DNA of 11,692 bases from JBCCRH01 sp039208045 (GCA_039208045.1 JBCCRH010000171.1:1-11692); one strand, 5' to 3'; counted from the first letter of the stretch, positions 1 to 7,691 are shown. Translations and numbers: made by a program. The notes: generated by a model not told the origin, from the letters alone.

Positions 1-589
1 AATTTCAAAAGGGAAGTGCGGCGGTCAGGAATGGCTAGATGTTATGCGTGCCGCCCATCAATTGCACCTCACTACCTCGGCTACCATGATGTTTGGCCAT
101 ATCGAAACCAATGAGGAGCGCATGGAGCACTTTGTTCGCTTACGCGAAGTACAAGCTGAAAAACCAACAGATGCCAAAGGCTTCCTAGCATTCATTCCCT
201 GGCCTTTCCAGGATGAGGATACCATTCTGAAAAAAATCAAACGTGCCCGCAATACCTGCACGGGCGATGAATATGTCCGTATGATCGCTATGAGTCGTAT
301 TATGTTGCCCAATGTAGTGAATATTCAGGCTTCTTGGCTGACCGTAGGAAAGCAAGTAGCGCAGGTGTGTTTGCACTCGGGGGCAAATGATTTTGGTAGT
401 ATCATGATTGAAGAAAATGTAGTATCTGCTGCTGGTGCTAACTTCCGATTCACAGCAGATGGCATACAGCAGGCTATCCGCGATGCAGGCTTTATTCCGC
501 AGTTGCGGAATCAGCAATATGAATATCGCGAGCTTCCAATGAATATTGAACAGCAAGCACTGAATACTCAGGAACTAATTGTGGACTAA
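1..589 (+). CDS. mqnC: Cyclic dehypoxanthine futalosine synthase MqnC, C-terminal part (5' end outside window)
   Basis: MqnC is a radical SAM enzyme of the futalosine route to menaquinone; it cyclises dehypoxanthine futalosine in the cytoplasm. The reading frame is open from base 2, before the first ATG at 44, so that ATG is internal and the gene is cut by the left edge. Seen here are the family blocks EWLDVMRAAHQL, then TSATMMFGHIET followed by ERMEHFVRLREVQ, then FLAFIPWPFQ, and near the end NDFGSIMIEENVVSAAG followed by a helix ending in IRDAGFIPQLRNQQY. These belong to the C-terminal half of the radical SAM barrel and the MqnC-specific tail; the CxxxCxxC iron-sulfur motif lies off the left edge. 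MqnE/MqnC-like paralogues exist, but the IPWPFQ block and the tail favour MqnC. Its TAA stop shares a base with the ATG of the next gene, which suggests translational coupling. Confidence 0.88.
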   Translation, partial: ISKGKCGGQEWLDVMRAAHQLHLTTSATMMFGHIETNEERMEHFVRLREVQAEKPTDAKGFLAFIPWPFQDEDTILKKIKRARNTCTGDEYVRMIAMSRIMLPNVVNIQASWLTVGKQVAQVCLHSGANDFGSIMIEENVVSAAGANFRFTADGIQQAIRDAGFIPQLRNQQYEYRELPMNIEQQALNTQELIVD

Positions 590-1413
590 TGCTATACGAA
601 CACCTACAAGAAGCTCTAACATTCATTCGGTCGGTAACCAAATTCCAGCCTCAATTCGGCATTATCCTCGGTACAGGGCTGGGCAATCTTAGCAAACAGA
701 TAGAGCTTGCAGCAATAATACCGTATGAGGATATCCCCCATTTTCCAACTTCTACGGTTGAAAGTCATCAGGGAAAATTGATATTCGGACATTTGTCTGG
801 CAGGCCTATCGTGGCTATGGCTGGGCGCTTCCACTACTATGAAGGCTACTCTATGCAACAGGTGACCTTTCCCGTAAGGGTACTTAAAATGCTAGATATA
901 GAGCGATTGATTATTTCAAATGCAGCAGGCAGCACCAATCAGCACATTGAAGCAGGGGACTTAGTATTCATTAAAGATCACATTAACTTACAGCCTGAAA
1001 ATCCACTACGTGGGCCTAATGATGAGCGCCTCGGCCCTCGCTTTCCCGATATGCTCCATACCTATGATCGAGCACTAAATGCAAAGGCACTTTCTATTGC
1101 GAATCGCTTGCACATCCGCGCTCATGAGGGCGTGTACGTCGGCTTGCAAGGCCCTAATTTGGAGACGCCAGCAGAGTACCGCTTCTTGCACACCATTGGT
1201 GGCGATGTGGTAGGAATGTCTACCGTTCCAGAAGTACTCGTAGCACGGCATATGAACCTACCACTTTTAGTAGTTTCGGTGGTTTCGAATAAGTGCTATC
1301 CGATTGAAGAAATCAAAGAGACCACACTAGAAAGCGTAATCAGTGTAGTACAAGGGGTCGAGCCCAAGCTAACGGCCTTAATTAAGGAACTGCTTTTTAC
1401 TTTTGCGTTGTAA
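589..1413 (+). CDS. Purine nucleoside phosphorylase, trimeric (PNP-I) type
   Basis: This cytoplasmic enzyme cleaves purine (deoxy)ribonucleosides with phosphate to a free base and (deoxy)ribose-1-phosphate. At 274 residues it has the normal family length. Visible blocks are GIILGTGLG (24-32, phosphate loop), ESHQGKL (58-64), AGRFHYYEGY (78-87), NAAGS (111-115), GLQGPNLETPAEYR (185-198) with Glu192 at the base-binding position, GMSTVPEV (209-216) and VSNKC (232-236). Asn234 sits where Asn243 of human PNP does, predicting preference for 6-oxopurines (inosine, guanosine) over adenosine. The human His257 position appears to be Thr here. The start ATG overlaps the mqnC stop (TAATG), so it is probably translated by coupling. 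The last 36 bases overlap the convergent DUF2306 gene. A methylthioadenosine phosphorylase is the main alternative but is less likely given the Asn. Confidence 0.92.
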   Translation: MLYEHLQEALTFIRSVTKFQPQFGIILGTGLGNLSKQIELAAIIPYEDIPHFPTSTVESHQGKLIFGHLSGRPIVAMAGRFHYYEGYSMQQVTFPVRVLKMLDIERLIISNAAGSTNQHIEAGDLVFIKDHINLQPENPLRGPNDERLGPRFPDMLHTYDRALNAKALSIANRLHIRAHEGVYVGLQGPNLETPAEYRFLHTIGGDVVGMSTVPEVLVARHMNLPLLVVSVVSNKCYPIEEIKETTLESVISVVQGVEPKLTALIKELLFTFAL

Positions 1414-1983
1414 AACGATCAGAACTAAGCCAACATTGAATAGCCAAGGTAACCAAGCTGATAGCTGGTATACTACTATAAAAGAGATAGAAGGAATAAA
1501 CGCAAAAAGCAGCATCGTCCGCTGGGTGATCGCGGCAAAAGTAAGAGCATAGTTAATGCGCATCCACATCTGATGGGACTTTACCTCGCCTTGCCTAATT
1601 TTCATCAAGGACAGTACTAAGCTGTAACCCCAAACCAAAGCGAGCAGAGAAAAGCCAAGTCTTGTAGCTAGGCCCCCCATCGCAAATTGTGCAATAAGAA
1701 GCCCTGCAATGCTTGATATTAGGACTGCAATAGCATAGATGGTGCCTAAGGGTCGGTGTACCTTCCAAATCAGCAGTTTATTGATAAACATAAACGGGCC
1801 TAGGGCAATGGCGATCAGTCCTCCTGCGATATGCATCAAAAAGCTAGCTTTGTACCATAGCGTATCTTTGAGTGCTTTTCGCGCTAGGATTCCACTGTTT
1901 TCTACAGTGAAATAATGAGTGCTCATAAGAAGCATTGATAGTGCCCCGATGAGCAAAAATAGTAGTAGTAGGTTCTTCTTCAT
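1378..1983 (-). CDS. DUF2306 family multi-pass membrane protein
   Basis: This is a 201-residue hydrophobic protein with an N-terminal membrane helix (about 5-22) and four or five further helices (about 50-67, 80-100, 106-126, 145-165, 168-192). Family marks of DUF2306 are HIAGGLIAIALGPFMF (51-66), HRPLGTIYAIAVL (76-88), and the loop-helix block HQMWMRINYALTFAAITQR (137-155). The function of the family is unknown. I start it at the ATG at 1983 (MKKNLLLL), because the longer in-frame start at 2079 would add a polar stretch made of 20-base DNA repeats that cannot keep a reading frame. It lies just downstream of the LytTR membrane regulator on the same strand, 111 bases apart, and is a plausible target of it. 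Its 3' end overlaps the purine phosphorylase gene by 36 bases, tail to tail. Confidence 0.8.
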   Translation of the reverse strand: MKKNLLLLFLLIGALSMLLMSTHYFTVENSGILARKALKDTLWYKASFLMHIAGGLIAIALGPFMFINKLLIWKVHRPLGTIYAIAVLISSIAGLLIAQFAMGGLATRLGFSLLALVWGYSLVLSLMKIRQGEVKSHQMWMRINYALTFAAITQRTMLLFAFIPSISFIVVYQLSAWLPWLFNVGLVLIVLQRKSKKQFLN

Positions 1984-2020
1984 GTTCCCAATGTCAGGGG
2001 ATGACTTGGGATTTAAAAGC

Positions 2021-2080
2021 GATGTGGTACGAATGACAAGGATTTGTGGTGAGTGACAAGGATTTGTGCTGAACAGCAAG
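2021..2080 (-). repeat. Three tandem 20-base direct repeats, candidate LytTR operator
   Basis: Read on the minus strand, three consecutive 20-base units start with CTTG: 2080-2061, 2060-2041 and 2040-2021. The first two end in CACAAATC and the last two begin with CTTGTCA. Across the unit borders a 15-base word, CACAAATCCTTGTCA, occurs twice exactly, 20 bases apart. A further CTTG lies 19 bases upstream, at the stop of the LytTR gene. The array sits 38 to 97 bases upstream of the DUF2306 start. LytTR regulators such as AgrA and ComE bind paired direct repeats spaced about two helical turns apart, so an operator is a reasonable inference; binding is not shown. Confidence 0.5.
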
Positions 2081-2094
2081 GTATGGGATAAATA

Positions 2095-2949
2095 TCAAGT
2101 TTGTAGCTGGGCCTTTATGGCTTCAATGTACTTTCGTGAAGCTGGGGCAAACGTAGGGCCGTCGCCAAACCACAACTTTAAGCCTTGGGCATTACCCGTT
2201 GTTTTGGTCACCTTTTGGATATTGACCAGATAAGATCTATGACATCGGAGCAAATTTGGATTGTCGGCTAGCTGTTGCTCTAAGTGAATTAAACTCATGC
2301 GATAAACGCTTGCTTTGTGCCCTTCTGTTACTACCTCAATATAGTTTCCACTAGACTTTGCATAAAGAAACGTTGTTGTATTCACTTCAAAAGACTCTCC
2401 TTTTAGCTGACTAGTGATGGTGTAAGTAAGAGTATCTGATAGTTGCTGCTTGCGAGGCACTCTTTCATTGATTAGACTGGCACTTTCGTATATCTTTGAA
2501 TATTTCCAATAAAATGATAGTAGCACATAAATACTAATAGGAATGGCCCCTAGTGGTATAGTTCTGATAATAATGTAGAAATAGTTTTCCCAAATAAAAG
2601 GAAGATCTTTTAGGTAGTTAATGTACATGCCATTGAGGGTGGCAATAAAAAACAAGAGCACTAAGTAGAAGAGAATTTGCTTGAATACTGTCCAGCGTTC
2701 TTCTCGATAGAGATTGGGAAAAATACTGGGTAGCAGGTTGTGTGCCACTGCGAAAACAGCAAATGTGATTACTCCAAAAAAAAGAATCTGCCCATCAGAA
2801 TAGCCGTTATTTTTGATATTAAAAGGCTCAAAAAACCACAAAAAGAAAGCAATGAATGCACCAATACTCAAGGAATAGATCAGGCCATCTAGGCCAGAGA
2901 CGGGGATAGGATAGCGCTGCTTTCGGAGTTTGTTAATCATTGGAAGCAT
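2095..2949 (-). CDS. Membrane-anchored LytTR-family transcriptional regulator
   Basis: This is a 284-residue protein with no receiver domain. The N-terminal half has four predicted membrane helices (about 24-43, 55-77, 90-112, 124-147), and a charged linker follows. A C-terminal LytTR DNA-binding domain spans about 185-280, with the typical blocks FLYAKSSGNYIEVVT (194-208), LLRCHRSYLVNIQKV (233-247) and PASRKYIEAIK (269-279). Membrane LytTR proteins of this layout are common in Bacteroidota; they are thought to regulate nearby genes, often membrane proteins, and what they sense is unknown. The next gene on the strand is a DUF2306 membrane protein, with 20-base direct repeats between the two. 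The start may be the ATG at 2949 or the one at 2940; neither has a clear ribosome binding site. No receiver partner gene is visible. Confidence 0.88.
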   Translation of the reverse strand: MLPMINKLRKQRYPIPVSGLDGLIYSLSIGAFIAFFLWFFEPFNIKNNGYSDGQILFFGVITFAVFAVAHNLLPSIFPNLYREERWTVFKQILFYLVLLFFIATLNGMYINYLKDLPFIWENYFYIIIRTIPLGAIPISIYVLLSFYWKYSKIYESASLINERVPRKQQLSDTLTYTITSQLKGESFEVNTTTFLYAKSSGNYIEVVTEGHKASVYRMSLIHLEQQLADNPNLLRCHRSYLVNIQKVTKTTGNAQGLKLWFGDGPTFAPASRKYIEAIKAQLQT

Positions 2950-3026
2950 TTCGTAAGGTGCAGAAGAAAAGTACTGATTCTCCCATTATTTTCCAATTTC
3001 TGTATCATTAGTGCGTATACACGACG

Positions 3027-3058
3027 CAAAGTGGTTTGCCATATAGCAAACCACTTTG
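3027..3058. repeat. Perfect 13-bp inverted repeat (hairpin 1) in the lytTR-uvrA intergenic region
   Basis: The arms 3027-3039 (CAAAGTGGTTTGC) and 3046-3058 are perfectly complementary around a six-base loop, CATATA. Neither strand has a T-run after the stem, so this is not an intrinsic terminator. It lies between the divergent LytTR regulator and uvrA genes, next to a second large hairpin that shares the word GTGGTT with its arms. It could be an operator, a structured 5' leader on either side, or a remnant of a small repeat element. Confidence 0.7.
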
Positions 3059-3066
3059 GTGCAGTA

Positions 3067-3120
3067 TATACTGACATTGACGTGGTTGCGCAGTAGCGTG
3101 ACCACTCAATCGTCAGTATA
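3067..3120. repeat. Long imperfect hairpin 2 upstream of uvrA
   Basis: The arms pair in three helices: 3067-3075 with 3112-3120 (TATACTGAC/GTCAGTATA, 9 bp), 3076-3080 with 3106-3110 (5 bp), and 3082-3086 with 3101-3105 (GTGGT/ACCAC, 5 bp). Single-base bulges sit at C3111 and C3081. Two wobble pairs, then a C-G and a G-C pair, close a six-base loop around 3091-3096. No T-run follows directly. The 3' arm runs into the candidate uvrA -7 box, so folding or protein binding here could affect uvrA transcription. Confidence 0.65.
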
Positions 3121-3126
3121 CTTTTG
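3119..3126 (+). promoter_or_regulatory. Candidate -7 box upstream of uvrA (TACTTTTG)
   Basis: TACTTTTG matches the Bacteroidota -7 consensus TAnnTTTG and lies 85 bases before the uvrA ATG. No TTG is found at the expected 19-23 base spacing upstream; the nearest is about 30 bases away. The call is therefore tentative. Its first two bases belong to the 3' arm of hairpin 2. Confidence 0.35.
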
Positions 3127-3211
3127 CGCTTTAGTGCTAGAATCCCAACAACTCGGGCTATTTTGGCGTTATACACTGGCAAATTACACACTCCAAATTT
3201 AGGGAATATTG

Positions 3212-6070
3212 ATGGCAGAGAACACGCTTGAAAAGACCGAAGCAACGGTAGTAGAGCCCGATTATATTGAGGTGATCGGTGCTCGTGAACATAACCTCAA
3301 AGACATTAGTCTACAAATTCCGCGCAACAAACTGGTGGTGATCACCGGTATTAGCGGAAGCGGCAAATCTTCACTTGCTTTTGACACCATCTATGCAGAA
3401 GGCCAGCGCCGCTATATGGAAACCTTTTCTGCCTATGCCCGCCAGTTCATTGGAGAGATGGAGCGGCCTGATGTGGAGAAAATTACCGGCCTCAGTCCCG
3501 TCATTTCTATAGAACAAAAAACGACTGGGCGCAACCCTCGCTCTACCGTAGGGACTATCACAGAAGTATATGACTTCATGCGTTTATTCTTTGCCAGAAT
3601 AGGAGAGGCTTACTCTTTTAAGACGGGAAAGCGCATGGTGAAGTATACGGAAGAGCAGATGAAAGATCAGATTATCAGCACTTATGAGGGGAAAAAGATA
3701 TTGATTCTGGCGCCCCTCGTTCGAGGGCGAAAAGGGCATTACCGGGAGTTGTTCGATCAGGTACGGAAGCAAGGGTATACAAAGGTGCGCGTAGATGGCT
3801 TTGTGATTGATCTGACGCCGGGCATGCAAGTAGATCGCTATAAAGTGCATGATATTGAGGTGGTGATTGATCGGATAAAAGTATCGGAAGAGCGCTACGA
3901 TCGGCTCACTTCTTCTTTGCAGGTGGCCCTGAAAATGGGTAATGGGCTGATCTTTATTTCGGAGGCAGAGGGCAAGGAGGTGCAGGGTTTTAGTAAGCAC
4001 TTGATGGATCCAGAGTCTGGTCTTTCCTATGAAGAACCTTCTCCAAATTCGTTCTCTTTTAATTCGCCCTATGGGGCATGCCCTAAGTGTAAGGGACTAG
4101 GTAAGATTAACAGAGTGGATATGGCTAAGGTGATACCTGACGATAACAAGTCTATCAATGATGCAGGTATTGTCCCCTTTGGAGATGTACGCGATAATAT
4201 GACGTTTAAGCAATTACGCGCCATAGCCAAAAAGTATAAATTCACTTTCTCTACTCCTATCAAAAAGATTCCAGAGGAAGCACTGAACACTATCCTTCAT
4301 GGTGGTGATAGTTCGTTTCGGTACAAAGCTCGCTCCACTAAAAATGATTTTTCCTACAATCTAGCCTATGAGGGCTTACTAAAAATGCTAGAGCGTTGGT
4401 ATAAAAATTCTTCTTCGGAGAAAATCCGCAAGTGGGCAGAGGAGTTTATGACGATCGATACCTGCCCGGCATGTGGCGGCTTTCGCCTAAAACAAGAGTC
4501 CCTACACTTTAAGGTTGGGGGTAAGAATATTGGCGAGCTAGCAGAGATGGATTTGGCAGAGTTAGCCCAGTGGATGGATAATATCGAAGCACAACTGCCC
4601 GAGCGGCAGCAATTGATTGCCAAAGAAATTATCAAAGAAATTCGACTACGCATTGGCTTTTTGCTGCATGTAGGACTAGACTATCTGACTTTGAATCGAC
4701 CTGCACGTACGCTCTCCGGTGGAGAGTCGCAACGCATTCGATTGGCAACGCAAATCGGCTCTCAGCTGACGGGGATTACCTACATCCTAGATGAGCCAAG
4801 TATTGGCCTACACCAGCGGGACAATCAAAAACTAATCGAAGCGCTAAGAGAATTATCTGACATTGGAAATACGGTAGTAGTAGTAGAACACGATAAGGAT
4901 ATCATGCTCGCCTCAGACTACCTGATCGACCTAGGGCCAGGTGCAGGGAAGCACGGCGGCGCAGTTGTCGGAGAGGGAATTCCAAGTTCTTTTTTGGAAA
5001 ATGGCACCTCTGTTACTTCTGATTATTTGAGCGACAAGCGGCAAATAGAAGTGCCTAAGAAGCGGCGGAAGGTAAGTGGTAAGAAGCTGGAGCTAACTGG
5101 AGCAACAGGCAACAACCTCAAGAGTGTTTCTATAAAAATTCCACTAGGTACCTTCTGTTGCATTACTGGTGTTTCAGGCAGTGGAAAATCTACTCTGATC
5201 AATGAGACGCTCTATCCTATTTTGCGGCAGCATTTTTACAAGAGTATAAAAGACCCATTGGCCTATAAAAAGATAAAAGGGCTAGACTTAGTGGATAAAG
5301 TCATTGAGATCGACCAGTCTCCTATTGGTCGTACGCCGCGATCCAATCCTGCCACTTATACTGGTGTATTTACGGATATTCGAAAAATATTCTCGGAACT
5401 CCCAGAATCCAAGATTCGGGGGTATAAGCCTGGGCGTTTTTCTTTTAACGTGAAGGGAGGGCGCTGTGAGGTGTGCCAAGGTGCAGGGAAGCGGGTAATT
5501 GAAATGAATTTCTTACCTGATGTATATGTCGATTGCGAAACCTGTATGGGAAGGCGTTATAATCGGGAAACCTTGGAGATCTTGTACAAAGGCAAGTCAA
5601 TTAGTGATGTACTGGATATGACGGTAGAAGAGGCTACAGAATTTTTTAAAGCCATCCCTAATATTTATCGCAAGCTGAAAACCCTAAATGATGTAGGTCT
5701 AGGCTATATTACTCTGGGGCAACAAGCTACAACCCTTTCGGGTGGAGAAGCACAGCGGGTAAAGCTAGCTGAAGAGCTTTCTAAGCGCGATACCGGTAAT
5801 ACCATCTACATATTAGACGAACCAACCACAGGCCTTCATTTCGAAGACATTCGGCATTTGTTAGGGGTGCTGAACAAATTAGTGGACAAGGGGAATACCA
5901 TTGTCGTAATTGAGCACAATATGGATGTCATCAAAATGGCAGACTATATTATCGATATGGGACCCGAAGGGGGGCATCGTGGCGGGCAAGTGGTGTGCGC
6001 AGGTACGCCTGAGCAAGTTGCAAAGCAGCAGGGGAGCTATACGGGGCAGTTTTTGAAGAAAGAGCTATGA
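3212..6070 (+). CDS. uvrA: UvrABC excinuclease subunit A
   Basis: UvrA is the DNA-damage-sensing ATPase of nucleotide excision repair; a dimer scans DNA and loads UvrB. The 952-residue length is normal. Two ABC modules are complete: Walker A GISGSGKS (46-53), signature SGGESQ (502-507) and LDEPS (526-530); then GVSGSGKS (653-660), SGGEAQ (843-848) and LDEPTTG (868-874). The C-terminal zinc module is intact with Cys752, Cys755, Cys775 and Cys778. The first zinc module is incomplete: CPKC (290-293) is present, but the partner pair expected 24 residues earlier is Asp266 and Ser269 instead of two cysteines. The ATG at 3212 (MAENTLEK) is preferred to the in-frame TTG at 3209. The gene is divergent from the LytTR gene across a hairpin-rich spacer and is followed by the GH3 gene after 82 bases. 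Confidence 0.96.
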   Translation: MAENTLEKTEATVVEPDYIEVIGAREHNLKDISLQIPRNKLVVITGISGSGKSSLAFDTIYAEGQRRYMETFSAYARQFIGEMERPDVEKITGLSPVISIEQKTTGRNPRSTVGTITEVYDFMRLFFARIGEAYSFKTGKRMVKYTEEQMKDQIISTYEGKKILILAPLVRGRKGHYRELFDQVRKQGYTKVRVDGFVIDLTPGMQVDRYKVHDIEVVIDRIKVSEERYDRLTSSLQVALKMGNGLIFISEAEGKEVQGFSKHLMDPESGLSYEEPSPNSFSFNSPYGACPKCKGLGKINRVDMAKVIPDDNKSINDAGIVPFGDVRDNMTFKQLRAIAKKYKFTFSTPIKKIPEEALNTILHGGDSSFRYKARSTKNDFSYNLAYEGLLKMLERWYKNSSSEKIRKWAEEFMTIDTCPACGGFRLKQESLHFKVGGKNIGELAEMDLAELAQWMDNIEAQLPERQQLIAKEIIKEIRLRIGFLLHVGLDYLTLNRPARTLSGGESQRIRLATQIGSQLTGITYILDEPSIGLHQRDNQKLIEALRELSDIGNTVVVVEHDKDIMLASDYLIDLGPGAGKHGGAVVGEGIPSSFLENGTSVTSDYLSDKRQIEVPKKRRKVSGKKLELTGATGNNLKSVSIKIPLGTFCCITGVSGSGKSTLINETLYPILRQHFYKSIKDPLAYKKIKGLDLVDKVIEIDQSPIGRTPRSNPATYTGVFTDIRKIFSELPESKIRGYKPGRFSFNVKGGRCEVCQGAGKRVIEMNFLPDVYVDCETCMGRRYNRETLEILYKGKSISDVLDMTVEEATEFFKAIPNIYRKLKTLNDVGLGYITLGQQATTLSGGEAQRVKLAEELSKRDTGNTIYILDEPTTGLHFEDIRHLLGVLNKLVDKGNTIVVIEHNMDVIKMADYIIDMGPEGGHRGGQVVCAGTPEQVAKQQGSYTGQFLKKEL

Positions 6071-6090
6071 TAAAATAAGTAAGCAGTAGA
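6071..6090 (+). repeat. 20-base repeat, first copy (second at 8651-8670)
   Basis: Starts one base after the uvrA stop codon; 18 of 20 bases agree with the copy upstream of the toxin gene, the two mismatches being adjacent. It is low-complexity AT-rich sequence, so a duplication is possible but not certain. Confidence 0.45.
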
Positions 6091-6124
6091 TAGAAAATAG
6101 TGGATAGTAGCCTAGCAAATTTCG

Positions 6125-6132
6125 TATATTTG
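6125..6132 (+). promoter_or_regulatory. Candidate -7 box of the GH3-family gene (TATATTTG)
   Basis: TATATTTG is an exact match to the Bacteroidota -7 form TAnnTTTG, 20 bases before the ATG at 6153. No convincing TTG element is seen at the -33 spacing. The gap between uvrA and this gene is only 82 bases and shows no terminator, so read-through from uvrA is also possible. Confidence 0.45.
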
Positions 6133-6152
6133 GTTACCAACCCATTCTGCTT

Positions 6153-7682
6153 ATGTTGCGAAAATCGATTAATGAAGGATTTAAGTGGTTTTATCGCTTT
6201 CGATACCATGGTATCAAGCGATTCATGGATAAGCCACATGAGGTTCAATTTCGATGGTTTAAGCAGCTCCTACAATCTGCTAAACAGACAGAATGGGGCA
6301 AGAAATACGACTACCGTTCTATAAAGACGCCGGCGCAATATGCGGCGCGAGTTCCCATACAAGAGTACGATCAGTTTAAGCCTTATATTGAGCGAATGAT
6401 GTATGGGGAGAAAGATGTGCTTTGGCATGGGCAAGTGCGCTGGTACTCGAAGTCATCGGGTACGACTAGTGATCGCAGTAAGTACATTCCTGTTACGCGC
6501 CAGAATCTAAAATCTTGCCACATTAAGGGGACTTGGGATACCATGAACCTGTTCTACCACAATCGCAAAGACGCACGGCAATTTGAATGCAAAAGTATGA
6601 TTATGGGTGGGGCATTGAGCCCTTTTGAACCCTATCCCCATACCAAATATGGCGATGTTTCTGCGATTATGATCCATCATATGCCAGAAGTGGGACGTCC
6701 ATTTTTCACTCCAGACTTTGAGACGGCATTACTACACAATTGGGAAGAAAAGGTAGAGCGCTTAGCGCAAATTGGCGCTAAAGAGCAGAATATGGTGATG
6801 ATTGGCGGCGTGCCGACTTGGACAGTAGTATTGTTTCGTCGGATTTTGGAGCTAACTGGGAAGCAACACATGCTAGAGGTATGGCCCAATTTCCAGGGGT
6901 ATATCCACGGAGGGGTGAGCTTTACCCCTTATCGGAAACAGTTTAGTGAATTTTTCCCATCTGATAAGGTGAGCTATCAAGAGATTTATAATGCTTCGGA
7001 AGGGTACTTTGGTGTACAGGATGATTTTCAATCGGATGATATGTTGCTGTTATTGAATAATGGCATCTACTACGAGTTCATCCCAATGTCGGAATGGGGG
7101 CAGTCGAACATGCAAGCAGTGCCCTTGGAAGAGGTGGAGCCAGGGCGTAATTATGCAATGGTCATTACGACTAATTCAGGTTTATGGCGGTACTTGCTGG
7201 GAGATACAGTGACATTTACTTCCATTTATCCTTACCGCATTAAGATAACCGGCCGGACAAAACATTTTGTAAATGCTTTTGGTGAGGAAGTGATGGTGGA
7301 AAATACAGACAGAGCCTTGGCGGCGACCTGTCGGGCAACTAACTCTACTGTTTTAGAGTACACAGTAGCGCCTATCTATTTTGAGGGGAGTGGTAAGGGC
7401 GGGCATGAGTGGCTTATTGAGTTTGAGCAAGCCCCCGATAATTTAGAATATTTCAATGAATTGCTTGATACCAACCTCCAAAAAGTTAATTCTGACTATG
7501 AAGCCAAGCGCTTCAAAGATATTGCACTCAAGCGGCTCACACTGCATCCTGTCTCTCCAGGCACTTTCCATAACTGGATGCGGTCGAAAGGGAAGTTTGG
7601 TGGGCAAAACAAAGTTCCTCGCCTCGCAAACCATCGGAAGTATGTGGAGGAGATTTTGGATTTTTTGGGAAAAAAAGTATGA
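6153..7682 (+). CDS. GH3-family acyl-adenylating enzyme (auxin-responsive GH3 homologue)
   Basis: The GH3 family belongs to the acyl-adenylate/firefly-luciferase superfamily. Plant members join acids such as indole-acetate or jasmonate to amino acids; the bacterial substrate is not established. The 509-residue protein shows all three nucleotide-binding motifs: SSGTTSDRSKYIP (101-113), YNASEGYFGVQ (279-289) and WRYLLGDTV (345-353). KITGRTKHFVNAFGEEV follows as the C-terminal hinge region, and WMRSKGKFGGQNKVPRL near the end is the conserved C-terminal lysine block. A cytoplasmic location is expected, with no signal peptide. It is complete and ends nine bases from the stop of the convergent antitoxin gene. 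Nothing nearby points to a substrate; homologues are frequent in Bacteroidota. The molecular class is secure and the product unknown. Confidence 0.9.
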   Translation: MLRKSINEGFKWFYRFRYHGIKRFMDKPHEVQFRWFKQLLQSAKQTEWGKKYDYRSIKTPAQYAARVPIQEYDQFKPYIERMMYGEKDVLWHGQVRWYSKSSGTTSDRSKYIPVTRQNLKSCHIKGTWDTMNLFYHNRKDARQFECKSMIMGGALSPFEPYPHTKYGDVSAIMIHHMPEVGRPFFTPDFETALLHNWEEKVERLAQIGAKEQNMVMIGGVPTWTVVLFRRILELTGKQHMLEVWPNFQGYIHGGVSFTPYRKQFSEFFPSDKVSYQEIYNASEGYFGVQDDFQSDDMLLLLNNGIYYEFIPMSEWGQSNMQAVPLEEVEPGRNYAMVITTNSGLWRYLLGDTVTFTSIYPYRIKITGRTKHFVNAFGEEVMVENTDRALAATCRATNSTVLEYTVAPIYFEGSGKGGHEWLIEFEQAPDNLEYFNELLDTNLQKVNSDYEAKRFKDIALKRLTLHPVSPGTFHNWMRSKGKFGGQNKVPRLANHRKYVEEILDFLGKKV

Positions 7683-7691
7683 ATACAAAAT

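Noticed and set aside
1984..2079. N-terminal extension of the DUF2306 protein to an upstream ATG at 2079
   Set aside because: The added 32 residues are polar and encoded by 20-base repeats that shift frame each unit; the internal ATG is followed directly by the expected first membrane helix.
3209..3211. TTG start for uvrA one codon before the ATG
   Set aside because: An ATG follows immediately at 3212, which is far more likely to be used.
2937..3245. Minus-strand 102-codon open frame over the lytTR-uvrA spacer
   Set aside because: It runs through both hairpins and into two real genes, and its protein has no recognisable domain or natural composition.
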